This document shows, one piece after another, positions 27,950 through 37,333 of a DNA stretch of 64,000 bases. The notes beneath the pieces were generated by a model, which saw only the letters and a list, made by a program, of their open reading frames with translations, made no database searches and was not told where the DNA came from. The stretch is taken from positions 186,001 to 250,000 of the forward strand of contig JADJYG010000001.1 of NCBI GenBank assembly GCA_016719895.1, given 5' to 3'. The stretch is from Saprospirales bacterium. GTDB taxonomy: Bacteria; Bacteroidota; Bacteroidia; Chitinophagales; Saprospiraceae. Each line of letters begins with the position of its first letter. The stretch's first letter is position 1. A program made the position numbers and the translations under genes.

Positions 27950-28525
27950 TCAGACCCTTAGCGAGCCGCGGAATCCTCTTGCGGCAAAGTAAGAAGATGC
28001 GCCGTTGTGATAAACGAAGACATTGCCGTAGCGGAAATCGGCAAAAAGAGCGCCGCCGAGTTTTCTGATCTCAGCAGGTGTTTTTATCCAGCTCGACGTT
28101 TTCGTGTCGAAGGTTCCAAGTTTCTGCAACGCCCGATATTCCTCTTCTGTTAAAAGGTCAATGCCCATGGCAGCAGCCATATCCATAGCGTTATCTTCCG
28201 GTTTGAATTCTTTTCGCGATTCCTGCCCTTCCCGGTCATAACAAACACTTCTGCGGCCTTGAGGGCTTTCTGCTGAACAATCACAAAAGATGTATTCGCC
28301 CGTCTTTTCATCCTGGCCAACGACATCCGGTTCTCCGCCGGTTTTTTCCATTTCATGGAGCGACCACAGTTTTTTCCCCGAGTCCTCGGGGGCCAGCCTT
28401 GTTTGCACTTTAGTCCATTCAAGGCCCTGATGGCGGTTCAGGTTTTTTTCAAAACGGGCTTTCAATGTTCGGAGGAGCGCTTCCCGTTGCTCTGGTGGCA
28501 GGTCTTTTTGATTTTCCTTCGTCAT
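27950..28525 (-). CDS. DUF4256 family protein
   Basis: The 191-residue product matches DUF4256: LLRTLKARFEKNLNRHQGLE, LWSLHEMEKTGGEPDVVG, YIFCDCSAESPQGRRSVCYD, and ending with FRYGNVFVYHNGASSYFAAR. It is cytoplasmic with no signal peptide. No function has been established for the family. Three cysteines (CDC and CYD) are a feature of the core. It lies alone, 65 bp before nspC on the same strand, so co-transcription is possible. Confidence 0.88.
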   Translation of the reverse strand: MTKENQKDLPPEQREALLRTLKARFEKNLNRHQGLEWTKVQTRLAPEDSGKKLWSLHEMEKTGGEPDVVGQDEKTGEYIFCDCSAESPQGRRSVCYDREGQESRKEFKPEDNAMDMAAAMGIDLLTEEEYRALQKLGTFDTKTSSWIKTPAEIRKLGGALFADFRYGNVFVYHNGASSYFAARGFRGSLRV

Positions 28526-28732
28526 AGTGTATTTTTTTACCGGTATTCGGGCGTGGGGTGTTTAGCTTGGAGGTCATCGTCGATCCGATAAAATGGCGCA
28601 CCAGTCTTTTCTGCCTTTCCCGGCGCGAATAAAAATCATGTGATTTTCCGGCCGTAAATCCGCATCCTAACGGCAATTGCAAAATTAGGCGAAAGCATCT
28701 CCGTCGCCCAAGGAGATCGCCCTGTTTATTTT

Positions 28733-30136
28733 CTATGTTTTGCCCTGAAATTCCCCGCACCCCACACGCGGCCGTTCCAGCCATACCAGCAGCGCCCACA
28801 GCGAAAGCAACCACACGACGCGCGGAGAAAAGCGGTCGCAAACGACGGCCAGGCTGGAGGTGATAAACGCGTTGGCCAGGATGCCGGCGGCAAACACCAA
28901 CAGCAGGGGCAAAAAGGGCAGCGTCCAGCTGCGGTCGGCCAGAAAAACGAGCCACAACAACGCCAGAAAAGTGGCGCACAGAACCCCGTAATTTACCTTG
29001 TTCAAAAAAGTGAAATCCAGCTCTTGCTGCCAGGGATTTTCACACTGCCGGGAGCCGGTGTATTCGTTGAACTCGTGCGGAAACCAGCGTTTGACCACCT
29101 GGTAGGGCGGGCTTTCCGGCGACTGGTACCACCCGTAGTCGAGGCCCGATCCGATGGCGTTTTGCATCAGCTGCGCCGGCGTGGAAAGCAAGCTTTCCCA
29201 GGCGTGCAGGGCCAGGTATTTCGGCGAGGTCAACGTGCCCCACACAATTGCCCGGTATTCGGCCTCCGGCGCGCCCCAGCCCCCTTCCTTATGCAACGGG
29301 CTATTCCCATCCCAATGAAACTGCCGGCTGTTTTCCGGAAGGGAATCCTTGTACTGACACAACCGGTATGCGTTCGTCGGACAGGCGTCGTCCAGGTACA
29401 TTTTCAACATGCCCGAATCCACCATCCGGCCAATGATAAAGGTATAACTGCCGTTACCAAGCGTGAACTGACGTTCCACCGCCCAGTTCAGGGCCGGCAG
29501 GGCCAAAAAAGCCAGCGCGCACCAGGCGCCGACCACCGCCATGCGAAAGCGCCAGCGAGGAAAAAACGGTCGCCCCGCCGGCCACACCAGCAAGCCGGCG
29601 GCCACGCCCACCACGGTGAGCAAGCCGATAAACAAGTTGGAAAAATGCACCAGGCAGCAGCAGACAAACAACGCGCCCAACGCCACCCACAGCCGGCGCG
29701 CAATGCGCGGGCGCGTCAGCACGATGCCCAGGATCAGCACCTGCATGGCCGTAAAAATATCGGGCATCAGCTGGCCGGCGTACCAGGGCAAACCCGTCAG
29801 CATGCACAGGGCCGCCACGAGGAACAGGAATTTCCCCGCAAACCGGTCGCCGGCCAGCGGCAGCAACAAGGTCCGGAGCAGCCACGCCGTCAGGAAACCC
29901 TGCACCAACACGGGGCCCCAAAGGGTGACGGCCATGCTCATGTGCCGGATAAATAGTCCGTAAGCGATCGGGCGGTCGACCGGTATCTTTCCCTCAAAAC
30001 CGCTGCTGACATAGGTGCCCGTGTCGGAAAACACCAGCGGGTAGCCATTGTGAAAGGCGGCGGCCAGCAGGAAAACCGTCGCAGCCGCCATCTCCCAACC
30101 GGCAGAACCGGAAAGCCCGGAATACTTGGTACGCAT
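28733..30136 (-). CDS. Polytopic membrane protein, GT-C-like
   Basis: The 467-residue product has about 10 membrane helices, a large extracytoplasmic loop between helices near residues 225-370 and an early acidic loop GYPLVFSDTGTYVSSGF with D and T positions like those in GT-C glycosyltransferases. Other recognisable patches are LPWYAGQLMPDIFTAM and the loop WFPHEFNEYTGSRQ. I cannot assign a family with certainty. The C-terminus (WLERPRVGCGEFQGKT) is cytoplasmic. Composition is GC-rich like its neighbours. The gene lies alone, with about 200 bp of non-coding sequence on its 3' side. Confidence 0.7.
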   Translation of the reverse strand: MRTKYSGLSGSAGWEMAAATVFLLAAAFHNGYPLVFSDTGTYVSSGFEGKIPVDRPIAYGLFIRHMSMAVTLWGPVLVQGFLTAWLLRTLLLPLAGDRFAGKFLFLVAALCMLTGLPWYAGQLMPDIFTAMQVLILGIVLTRPRIARRLWVALGALFVCCCLVHFSNLFIGLLTVVGVAAGLLVWPAGRPFFPRWRFRMAVVGAWCALAFLALPALNWAVERQFTLGNGSYTFIIGRMVDSGMLKMYLDDACPTNAYRLCQYKDSLPENSRQFHWDGNSPLHKEGGWGAPEAEYRAIVWGTLTSPKYLALHAWESLLSTPAQLMQNAIGSGLDYGWYQSPESPPYQVVKRWFPHEFNEYTGSRQCENPWQQELDFTFLNKVNYGVLCATFLALLWLVFLADRSWTLPFLPLLLVFAAGILANAFITSSLAVVCDRFSPRVVWLLSLWALLVWLERPRVGCGEFQGKT

Positions 30137-30201
30137 AAGCAGGGTAATTTTGTCACAAAAGACGGAAAAAATTATTGGGTTTAGAAAGTTTAGAGGCTAC
30201 G

Positions 30202-30253
30202 GGTTAGAAGGCTAACCGAACCCTCTAACCTTCTGACCAGTAACCTTCTAACC
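30202..30253. repeat. Short inverted repeat at the 3' end of the DUF3293 gene
   Basis: GGTTAGAAGG (30202-30211) and CCTTCTAACC (30244-30253) are reverse complements around a region with further CTAACC copies. The right arm includes the DUF3293 stop codon. A terminator on the minus strand is possible; simple-sequence CTAACCTT-like tracts also occur between genes in related genomes. Confidence 0.4.
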
Positions 30254-30718
30254 TTTGTTTTTCACCCACCATAATTCGACTTCGCCGCCCTGGCGCCAAA
30301 AAACCAGCGCATTTTGCCCGAAAGATCGAGCCAACCGGACGGCGTCGGAAGCCGCCAGGCCCGGCGCCCACCACGCCGGCTCAGGCGGCCAATCGTCCTC
30401 CGGGCTCAGGTGCACCGCCGGCGCCGGCTGCAGGGGCGTCAGCGGAAGCAGCGCCTCCAGCAGCGCGGCTTGGCGGGCGGCGTTTTCCGGGCCGGTGAGG
30501 ACTGCCGAGCCCGGGTTGGCGGCCGTCAGAAAAGCGAACGTCTGCGCACTCCGGTACGCCGGCTGTTGCTCCAGCAGAGGTTGGCTGCTGCCGACCTGCA
30601 CGTCGGCGGGCGGCGCCAGTATCCGGTAAATCGCGCGTAAATAGGCCGCAACCAGGGTTCGGTCGAGTTCCGCCGGATAATCTTCCATGCTTTTTATTAT
30701 TACAACGGGTTTTGCCAT
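30248..30718 (-). CDS. DUF3293 domain protein
   Basis: Starting at MAKPVVIIKSMEDYP (30718), the product has 156 residues. Family marks are AYLRAIYRI near the start, FAFLTAANPGSAVLTGPENA (the ANPxS and N...R region), AARQAALLEALLPL and, at the end, ARSFGQNALVFWRQGGEVEL. DUF3293 has no known function. A frame running further to 30847 would extend over the yidC promoter and start and is not supported. It is divergent from yidC. Confidence 0.78.
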   Translation of the reverse strand: MAKPVVIIKSMEDYPAELDRTLVAAYLRAIYRILAPPADVQVGSSQPLLEQQPAYRSAQTFAFLTAANPGSAVLTGPENAARQAALLEALLPLTPLQPAPAVHLSPEDDWPPEPAWWAPGLAASDAVRLARSFGQNALVFWRQGGEVELWWVKNKG

Positions 30719-30725
30719 ACTTTTG
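30718..30725 (+). promoter_or_regulatory. -7 element of yidC
   Basis: TACTTTTG fits TAnnTTTG about 80 bp before the yidC ATG. The T-run at 30691-30695 is a weak -33 candidate with a 22-bp spacer. It overlaps the start codon of the divergent DUF3293 gene. Confidence 0.4.
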
Positions 30726-30806
30726 CGGCGCTTTTGCGGAGTGGATGAACGAATACCCGGGAGGCGAAAATAGGAACCACTCCATCGTTCAATTAGAGAT
30801 AATGTA

Positions 30807-32689
30807 ATGGAAGAAAAACAAAATAATCTCAATACCATCATCGGCATCGGGCTGATTTTCCTGCTGCTCTATTTATGGATGCAGTATTCCGCCCCTCCCG
30901 AACAACCGAAGGACGCCACCGAAGCGCCCAAAACCGAAAAGCAGACGGCCCCGCGCCGGCAGCGGGCCCTGCCGCGCCGGCAGCGGCGCCCACCCAAACC
31001 GATTCGGCCAAACTGTCGGCCTTTGCCGCCCGCTACGGCGCCTTTGCGGCTGCGGCCCAAGGTACGGAACAAACCGTCACGCTCGAAAACGACCTGATGC
31101 GCGTCACCTTCACCAGCAAGGGCGGGCGGATCAAGGAAGTGTTGCTTAAAAAATACAAAAAAGTAAATACCGACAGCGCCAACAATGACATATTTTCGTC
31201 CTTGCGCCTGTTGGAAGACCCCAAAAACCGCTTCGAATACCTGATTCCGGCAGCAGGCGCTTCCGGCGAAATCAGCAGCGGCGACTTGTACTTCGAGCCG
31301 GTCCGGGAGGGCAACACCCTGCGTTTCCGGGCCCCCGCCAGTACCGGCGGCTACCTGGAACAATCGTACATCCTGCACGCAGATAATTATCAACTGGACT
31401 ACCGGGTGGGTGGCCAGGGACTGTCGGGGGCCCTGGCTCCCGGTCAAAAAAACCTCCGCCTGAACTGGGTCAACCACCTCGACAAACTGGAACGCAACCA
31501 GCAATACGAGCGTACCATGTCGACGGTATACTATAAAGCCAACGACGACAATCCGGATTATTGCGACTGCCGGAGCAACGACGCCGATAATCTCGGCCAA
31601 CAGCCAATCAAATGGTTCAGCCACTCCAACCAGTTTTTTAACACTTCGTTTATAGCCCAAAACTTCTCGTTCCAGGAATTTACCGGCGAAACCGTCATGC
31701 TGGCCGATACCGATCCCGACCTTAAAATCGTGCGGACGACCGCCCTGATCCCGGCACGCGATAAGGGCGCTCAAATGACGATCTACACCGGCCCCAACGA
31801 ATTCGACCGCCTGCGGGCATTCGGCATCGCCCTGGAAGACATTATTCCGTTCGGCTCCAGCTTGTTTGGGTGGATCAACCGCTGGGTCATCCAGACCATT
31901 TTTGAATTCCTCTCCCGGTTTATCGGCAGCGCAGGCATCGTTATCCTGGCGCTGACGCTGCTGGTCAAACTCCTCCTGTACCCCCTGACCTACCGGATGG
32001 TGTACAGTCAGGCCAAAATGGCCGCCCTGAAACCGAAAATTGACGACTTGCGCAAGAAATTCGGCGGCGACCAGCAGGCTATGTCGGTCGAAACGATGAA
32101 GTTATACAGCGAATTCAAGGTGAACCCCCTCGGCGGTTGTTTGCCCATTTTCCTGCAAATGCCCATCTGGTTTGCCCTGTACCGCTTTTTCCCGGCAGCC
32201 CTCGAATTCCGCCAGTCGAGCTTCCTGTGGGCGGTCGACTTGTCCAGTTACGACGTGGCCTTCAAACTTCCCTTCTATGTTTGGGGATTCGGCACGCACA
32301 TCAGTGCCTTTACGCTGATCTGGGTCGTCACAACCCTTTGGTATACCTGGTATTCCATGAAACAAATGGACAGCTCCGCCATGGCCGGCAACGAGCAGAT
32401 GAAAATCATGAAATACATGCAATACGGTATGCCGGTGATGTTTATGTTTTTCTTCAACAGCTTTGCCGCCGGCCTGACGCTTTACCTGTGTTTCAGCAAT
32501 ATCCTGAATATCGGTCAAACGGTTGTGACCAAGCAGTTTTTCATCAACCACGACAAGATAAAAGTACAACTGGAGGCCAATAAAAACAGGCCAAAAAAAG
32601 CCGGCGGCTGGCGGGAGCGGTTTGAATCGGCGATGAAAGAACAACAGCGCGTACAAGAAGAACGGTCGAAGAAAGGGCGCTCCAAGTAA
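30807..32689 (+). CDS. yidC: Membrane protein insertase YidC, broken by a one-base frameshift
   Basis: Two frames make one YidC of about 627 residues. The first (30807 to about 30950) gives MEEKQNNLNTIIGIGLIFLL, the N-terminal membrane helix, and a charged Pro/Glu linker. The second (from about 30950 to 32689) gives the periplasmic beta-supersandwich domain and the five-helix insertase core: IGSAGIVILALTLLVKLLLY, YRMVYSQAKMAALKPKI, GGCLPIFLQMPIWFALYRFF and a C-terminal basic tail. The break is in the run CCCC at 30949-30952: one more C restores a continuous Ala/Pro-rich linker. YidC inserts proteins in the inner membrane and is essential, so error is likelier than loss. Frame-shadow proteins from 30875 should not be used as the start. 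Confidence 0.93.
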
Positions 32690-32755
32690 GAATATTTGGG
32701 GCCGGCAAGAAAATCCCCAAAATGCTCTAAGAAACCGTCTGAAAACCCGCAGATC

Positions 32756-33781
32756 ATGGCAATCATCAACCTCGTTTCCGATACCGTTACCAAGCCAACG
32801 GCAGGTATGCTGAAGGCCATGATGGCCGCCGAAGTAGGCGACGACGTGTTTCGCGAAGACCCAACGGTGCGCACCCTGGAGGAAAAATGCGCCGCCCTGC
32901 TGGGGCATGCGGCCGGATTGTTTTGCCCAAGCGGCACGATGACCAACCAGATCGCCCTCAAGGTGCACACCCGGCCGCTCGACGAAGTGATCTGCGACGA
33001 GATGAGCCATATTTTTCAGTATGAAGTCGGCGGTTATGCGTTCAACAGCGGCATCGGCGTCAATCTCCTTCAAACCCCCAACGGTATCCTCGACGCCCCT
33101 CAGGTGGAGGCGGCCGTGCGGCCCCGGTTCGACTGGTTGCCCAAGAGTACCCTGGTCGTCATCGAAAACACCTGCAACCGCGGCGGCGGCAGCTGGTACC
33201 CCATCGAGCGCATCCGCGCCATCCGGGATGTATGCCGCAGCCGCGGCCTGGCCCTGCACCTCGACGGGGCCCGGCTGTTCAACGCGCTTGCTGAAAGCTG
33301 CAATACACCTGCCGAAATCGGCGCTGAAGTAGACAGCGTAAGCCTTTGCCTGTCCAAAGGCCTGGGCGCACCCGTCGGATCCGTGCTGACCGGCAGCCTC
33401 GAATTCATCGCGGAAGCCCGCCGGGTACGCAAGGTGATGGGCGGAGGCATGCGCCAGGCCGGTTACCTGGCTGCTGCCGGCATTTATGCCCTCGACCACC
33501 ACATCGAACGACTTCAGGAAGACCACCGGCATGCCCGCCGGCTGGCCGCAACCCTGGCCGAACTGCCCTACGTGACGAATATCCGCCCCGTTCAAACCAA
33601 TATCGCCATTTTTGACCTGGCTGCCCCGGCCACCCCGGCACATTTTCTGGATTACCTGGCGAAAAACGGCATGCGGGCATCCACGTTCGGGCCGCAAACC
33701 ATCCGTATGGTTACCCACCTTGACGTACACGCCGCGATGATCGAACAGGCCGTCGACATCCTGCGCCGGTATCCGGCTTAA
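32756..33781 (+). CDS. ltaE: Low-specificity L-threonine aldolase
   Basis: The 341-residue product is a fold-type I PLP enzyme of the threonine aldolase family: INLVSDTVTKPTAGMLKAM, AAEVGDDVFREDPTVRTLEE, FCPSGTMTNQIALKVHT, LHLDGARLFNALAE (PLP-binding Asp) and CLSKGLGAPVGSVL (Schiff-base Lys). It splits threonine or allo-threonine into glycine and acetaldehyde. MAIINLVSD at 32756 is chosen as the start; the frame continues upstream to 32696 without conservation. It follows yidC by 66 bp. With kbl at 46502 this window has two enzymes of threonine-glycine interconversion. Confidence 0.94.
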   Translation: MAIINLVSDTVTKPTAGMLKAMMAAEVGDDVFREDPTVRTLEEKCAALLGHAAGLFCPSGTMTNQIALKVHTRPLDEVICDEMSHIFQYEVGGYAFNSGIGVNLLQTPNGILDAPQVEAAVRPRFDWLPKSTLVVIENTCNRGGGSWYPIERIRAIRDVCRSRGLALHLDGARLFNALAESCNTPAEIGAEVDSVSLCLSKGLGAPVGSVLTGSLEFIAEARRVRKVMGGGMRQAGYLAAAGIYALDHHIERLQEDHRHARRLAATLAELPYVTNIRPVQTNIAIFDLAAPATPAHFLDYLAKNGMRASTFGPQTIRMVTHLDVHAAMIEQAVDILRRYPA

Positions 33782-33830
33782 AGGCGCTGACCCGGGAGCG
33801 CCTGGCAGAATGGAATAAAATATTCCGTTT
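33782..33830 (+). terminator. Two hairpins after the aldolase gene
   Basis: AGGCGCT/AGCGCCT (33782-33788 and 33797-33803), then GGAATA/TATTCC (33812-33817 and 33821-33826) followed by GTTTTA. The second, with its T-tract, looks like a weak intrinsic terminator. Confidence 0.5.
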
Positions 33831-33882
33831 TACCGTTGTCTGCAGTACCTTTACTTCGTATTACCTTCGGATTAAGTCATTT

Positions 33883-35181
33883 ATGCCTATGGAAACTGGC
33901 GCTTCGACCCAGCCCACCCCCCCCCAGTCCTTCCCAAAGTTGGCGGGAATTGCAATTCTCGGCATTCTGGCCCTGTCGGCTTTTTGGTATTTCAGGTCCA
34001 AAACCAGTCCTGCCGACATCAAATTTGCCTTCGCCCTCGACCATGCCTTCAACGCGCCATTGGTTTTTTATGGCGGCAAAGGGCTGCACTATGACCTGGC
34101 GAACGCCGACCGGCGCCTGATCAAGGTGCACGTACCTTTAGAAGACCTGCAAACACCCAAATATTTACTGGTAGAAGACGGCGAACTGGATTTTCTGGGC
34201 TTTGTAAAAAAAGACCAGAGCTACATTCCACTGCAGTTATACCAAATACACGACGCCCGCCCCGGCCGGCCGGAAGCGCCCGTCACCGATTGCAAAACAT
34301 ACCTGGCCTACAACTCCGACGCCGACACCATACTGGTCATGATCGACGGAAAATATTTTTTGCGCGGCATGAAAGCCGGCCCCGGGCGGTATATGATTCG
34401 CTTTTGTGAAACCACCCGCGAACACAGCTTCCGGATCCTTGGCCCCGCAACGGCCGGGATGGCCCTGAACGGCCAGTCGCCGGTCGCCTACAGCCAAATT
34501 GGGAAAGGCGCAGGCGCTTCCGGCAGTTTCCGGCGCCAGATTGCCGGCTCCGGCGGTACCCTGCCCGTACCATACGACAATACCGGAGGAACGAAACCCG
34601 TTGCGCCGGCCCAATCTTCCACAGAACCCAAAACAGAAACCACCAAGGTCATTTTTTCCATGCCACGCAGTATGCAATCGGCCCCCTGGGTATACCTGAA
34701 CGACAAACGCCTGACGGATTTTACACTCAATGCCGCCCGGAACCAGATCACGTTCCGGGTGAATAAAAACGGCCAGAACTTGCGCGTGCGGGTGGGCGAC
34801 AATACCTGCGAATGCCAGGGCAGCGGCAGGGCCTTGCATTCCGTGCTGGAATTGTCGGGTTACTGCGAGTGCCGCGATGTGCAGGTATTTGTGAACCTGG
34901 ACCCGGAGCTCGACCGGTTTCGGAACAGAATTCACGTTTACGTCGACGGTCAGCTTTCCAGCCTCCGGATGCCGCCGGCGGGCCAACCCATCGTTTTTTC
35001 CGTTCGCAAGACGGACCGCAACCAACGGGTGGAGATTATGTTGGTGATGCCCGACGATGCGGGGAACCCCAGCCTTTTCGAGGTTTGCAAATTCAGCGTA
35101 CCCACCGAAACGACCACCGTTAACCTGAGTCCGCCGTGCCATTGCGCAGAGTGTCCGCCCAATTTAAAGGTGTCGGGATAA
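33883..35181 (+). CDS. Uncharacterised membrane-anchored protein
   Basis: The 432-residue product has an N-terminal membrane anchor (LAGIAILGILALSAFWYF, residues about 19-36). A first domain (about 40-190) contains DHAFNAPLVFYGGKGLHYDL and CKTYLAYNSDADTILVMIDG; a Gly/Pro/Thr linker follows (about 205-250), then a second beta-rich domain (about 255-420) with four clustered cysteines in NTCECQG and SGYCECRD, and a C-terminal CHCAECPPN. I recognise no family. Cysteine pairs suggest an extracytoplasmic disulfide-bonded or metal-binding region. ATG codons at 33883 and 33889 are both possible starts. No operon partner. Confidence 0.75.
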   Translation: MPMETGASTQPTPPQSFPKLAGIAILGILALSAFWYFRSKTSPADIKFAFALDHAFNAPLVFYGGKGLHYDLANADRRLIKVHVPLEDLQTPKYLLVEDGELDFLGFVKKDQSYIPLQLYQIHDARPGRPEAPVTDCKTYLAYNSDADTILVMIDGKYFLRGMKAGPGRYMIRFCETTREHSFRILGPATAGMALNGQSPVAYSQIGKGAGASGSFRRQIAGSGGTLPVPYDNTGGTKPVAPAQSSTEPKTETTKVIFSMPRSMQSAPWVYLNDKRLTDFTLNAARNQITFRVNKNGQNLRVRVGDNTCECQGSGRALHSVLELSGYCECRDVQVFVNLDPELDRFRNRIHVYVDGQLSSLRMPPAGQPIVFSVRKTDRNQRVEIMLVMPDDAGNPSLFEVCKFSVPTETTTVNLSPPCHCAECPPNLKVSG

Positions 35182-35187
35182 TACGGC

Positions 35188-36033
35188 TCAAACCGCGCGG
35201 TCTTCGCGCCAATCGCGCACCGGCATACGAGTGAGGGGGTACCAGTTGCCCCACCAATCGAAATATTCGAGGTTGTGAAAGTTGAGTTTATAATCAAACT
35301 CACTGGGCAGGTCATACACAAATCCGGGATAATAGTACGCTTTGCCGAGCTGGCGCGCATATTCCATTTCAAGCAGCATCGTAAACGTGCCCAGGCTGCG
35401 CCAGGCTTCTTCCGGGTCGTGGATGCAATAATTGCCCGCCATACTCCGATGGCCCATGTGAAAAAAACTGCTGGCGATATGCCGGTCTTGTTGAAACACG
35501 TCGAACTCCACGCCGGTGCACGGCATCACGTGGCTCCAGGAGCTGAAAAAGCCGTAGATCGTGGAAGGCCGGTTGTGGTGAAAGCGCAGGGCGTGGCGGT
35601 CGAACAACAACTCATGGTTGCGGTGAATCCGCAACGGGCGGCGTAATACCCGCAGGTCGGCATTCCGCCGCAAACATTTGCGCTGGCTCTTACTCATCTG
35701 AAACCCATCCAGCTGGATGCGCAACAAAATCACCCGGCAGGGCTCGCCCCGCCATTCCCAGTAATTTCTACGAAAAATCAAATCCGACCAGTAACACCAG
35801 CCATCTTCGCAAAAACGGTCGAACACCATAGGGTCCAGAGGCTCCATCGGAAGGTATTCTTCGATGGGCCCGGGATTGAACGCAATATCCCGAAAAACCG
35901 ACAGGGACCTGGAGTGCACGTATTTAAGGATACCTGAGCTTAAAAATGCGAAAGTAGGCAGTTCGGGATCAATTTCGTTCCGGATAACCTGATATTGTCT
36001 ATTTTCGCCCGGAATTTGCCTGTATTCAATCAT
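35188..36033 (-). CDS. Arginyl/leucyl-tRNA-protein transferase-like protein
   Basis: The 281-residue product resembles the ATE/Bpt family at its C-terminal, GNAT-like half: DGFQMSKSQRKCLRRNADL is like the family's K-rich S-Q-R-x-x-x-R-N motif, then SSFFHMGHRSMAGNYCIHDP, SLGTFTMLLEMEYARQLGKA and YYYPGFVYDLP. ATE/Bpt enzymes transfer arginine or leucine from tRNA to N-termini of proteins, tagging them for ClpSAP. The N-terminal cysteine-rich part typical of bacterial Bpt is less clear here, so the substrate is uncertain. It is divergent from the carboxynorspermidine synthase, with only 24 bp between start codons. Confidence 0.7.
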   Translation of the reverse strand: MIEYRQIPGENRQYQVIRNEIDPELPTFAFLSSGILKYVHSRSLSVFRDIAFNPGPIEEYLPMEPLDPMVFDRFCEDGWCYWSDLIFRRNYWEWRGEPCRVILLRIQLDGFQMSKSQRKCLRRNADLRVLRRPLRIHRNHELLFDRHALRFHHNRPSTIYGFFSSWSHVMPCTGVEFDVFQQDRHIASSFFHMGHRSMAGNYCIHDPEEAWRSLGTFTMLLEMEYARQLGKAYYYPGFVYDLPSEFDYKLNFHNLEYFDWWGNWYPLTRMPVRDWREDRAV

Positions 36034-36057
36034 TCATCATTCATCATAAGAAAAAGG

Positions 36058-37266
36058 ATGTCCAAGGTTTTGATCATCGGCGCCGGCGGAGTAGGCCGGG
36101 TGGTAGCCTACAAATGCGCACAACACCGGGAAATTTTCGGCGACATTATGCTGGCGAGCCGCACCCGGAAAAAGTGCGACGCCATTGCGGCAGCTATTTA
36201 TCAGGCTTATGGCGGCCGGAAGATCAAGACTGCCAAACTCGACGCCGACAACGTGGAACAAACCGTGGCCCTGATCCGGAAATTCCAACCCGATCTGGTG
36301 ATCAACGTCGCCCTACCCTACCAGGACCTTCCCCTCATGGATGCCTGCCTCGAAACCGGCGTGCATTACATGGACACGGCCAACTACGAACCAAAAGACG
36401 TGGCCAAATTTGAATATTCCTGGCAATGGGCCTACCAGGAGCGTTACCAGAAAAAAGGCATCCTGGCGCTGCTGGGCTGCGGCTTCGACCCCGGTGTGAC
36501 CAGCGTGTTTACTGCCTATGCCAACAAACACTATTTTGACGAAATACACGAGCTCGACATCGTGGATGCCAACGCCGGCAGCCATGGCAAGGCTTTTGCC
36601 ACCAATTTTAACCCCGAAATCAATATCCGGGAAGTCACGCAAAAAGGAAAATACTGGCACAACGGCCGCTGGGTGGAAACCCAACCGCACGAAATCTGGA
36701 AAGACATCAACTACCCCGAAATCGGACCCAAACGCTCCTACCTGATCTACCACGAAGAGCTGGAAAGCCTGGTCAAAAACTTCCCCACACTGCGGCGCGC
36801 CCGCTTCTGGATGACCTTCAGCGAGGAATACCTGACCCACCTGCGCGTCATTCAGAATATCGGCATGGCCGGCATCGAGCCAATCCGGTACAAAGGCGTG
36901 GACATCGTGCCGCTGCAGTTCCTCAAGGCCGTGTTGCCGGCGCCCGAAGAACTGGGCGCCAACTACACCGGCTTTACCAGCATCGGCTGCCGGATCAAGG
37001 GCGTTCAAGCCGGGAAAACGCGCGCGTACTACGTCTGGAACAATTGCTCGCACCAGGCCGCCTACCAGGAAACGGGCACCCAGGGCGTCAGTTATACCAC
37101 CGGCGTACCGGCTATGATCGGCGCCCGCATGATCCTGGAAGGCAAGTGGAACGGCAAGGGCGTGTTCAATGTGGAAGAGTTCAACCCCGATCCGTTTATG
37201 GAACGGCTGAACCTGGACGGCCTGCCCTGGCACGAAAAAGTGGACGTTGACCTGGGAATGGATTGA
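36058..37266 (+). CDS. Carboxynorspermidine synthase (saccharopine dehydrogenase family)
   Basis: The 402-residue product has a Rossmann NADPH site (VLIIGAGGVGRVVAYKCA), IMLASRTRKKCDAIA, NVALPYQDLPLMDACLETGV, HYMDTANYEPKDVA and CGFDPGVTSVFTAYA, all typical of the saccharopine-dehydrogenase-like carboxynorspermidine/carboxyspermidine dehydrogenase. It condenses aspartate semialdehyde with a diamine and reduces the imine; NspC (26742) then decarboxylates the product. Together they provide spermidine-type polyamines without AdoMet decarboxylase. MSKVLIIG at 36058 is chosen; the frame continues upstream into the divergent gene without conservation. Confidence 0.92.
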   Translation: MSKVLIIGAGGVGRVVAYKCAQHREIFGDIMLASRTRKKCDAIAAAIYQAYGGRKIKTAKLDADNVEQTVALIRKFQPDLVINVALPYQDLPLMDACLETGVHYMDTANYEPKDVAKFEYSWQWAYQERYQKKGILALLGCGFDPGVTSVFTAYANKHYFDEIHELDIVDANAGSHGKAFATNFNPEINIREVTQKGKYWHNGRWVETQPHEIWKDINYPEIGPKRSYLIYHEELESLVKNFPTLRRARFWMTFSEEYLTHLRVIQNIGMAGIEPIRYKGVDIVPLQFLKAVLPAPEELGANYTGFTSIGCRIKGVQAGKTRAYYVWNNCSHQAAYQETGTQGVSYTTGVPAMIGARMILEGKWNGKGVFNVEEFNPDPFMERLNLDGLPWHEKVDVDLGMD

Positions 37267-37283
37267 AGGGCAGTTTTGCACGA

Positions 37284-37314
37284 TTGCCATGTGGCGTAGT
37301 GTTTCGTATTTTTG
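37284..37314 (+). promoter_or_regulatory. Promoter of the AAA ATPase module
   Basis: TTG at 37284-37286, a 20-bp spacer and TATTTTTG at 37307-37314 fit the Bacteroidota consensus. The ATPase ATG (37334) lies 19 bp past the -7 element, so the two-gene module has its own promoter and a very short leader. Confidence 0.6.
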
Positions 37315-37333
37315 TTGACCTTAATTGTCGGCG

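Noticed and set aside
32102..33730. 542-codon minus-strand frame opposite yidC and the threonine aldolase
   Set aside because: Both plus-strand genes have complete family motifs; the minus frame is His/Gly-rich without domains.
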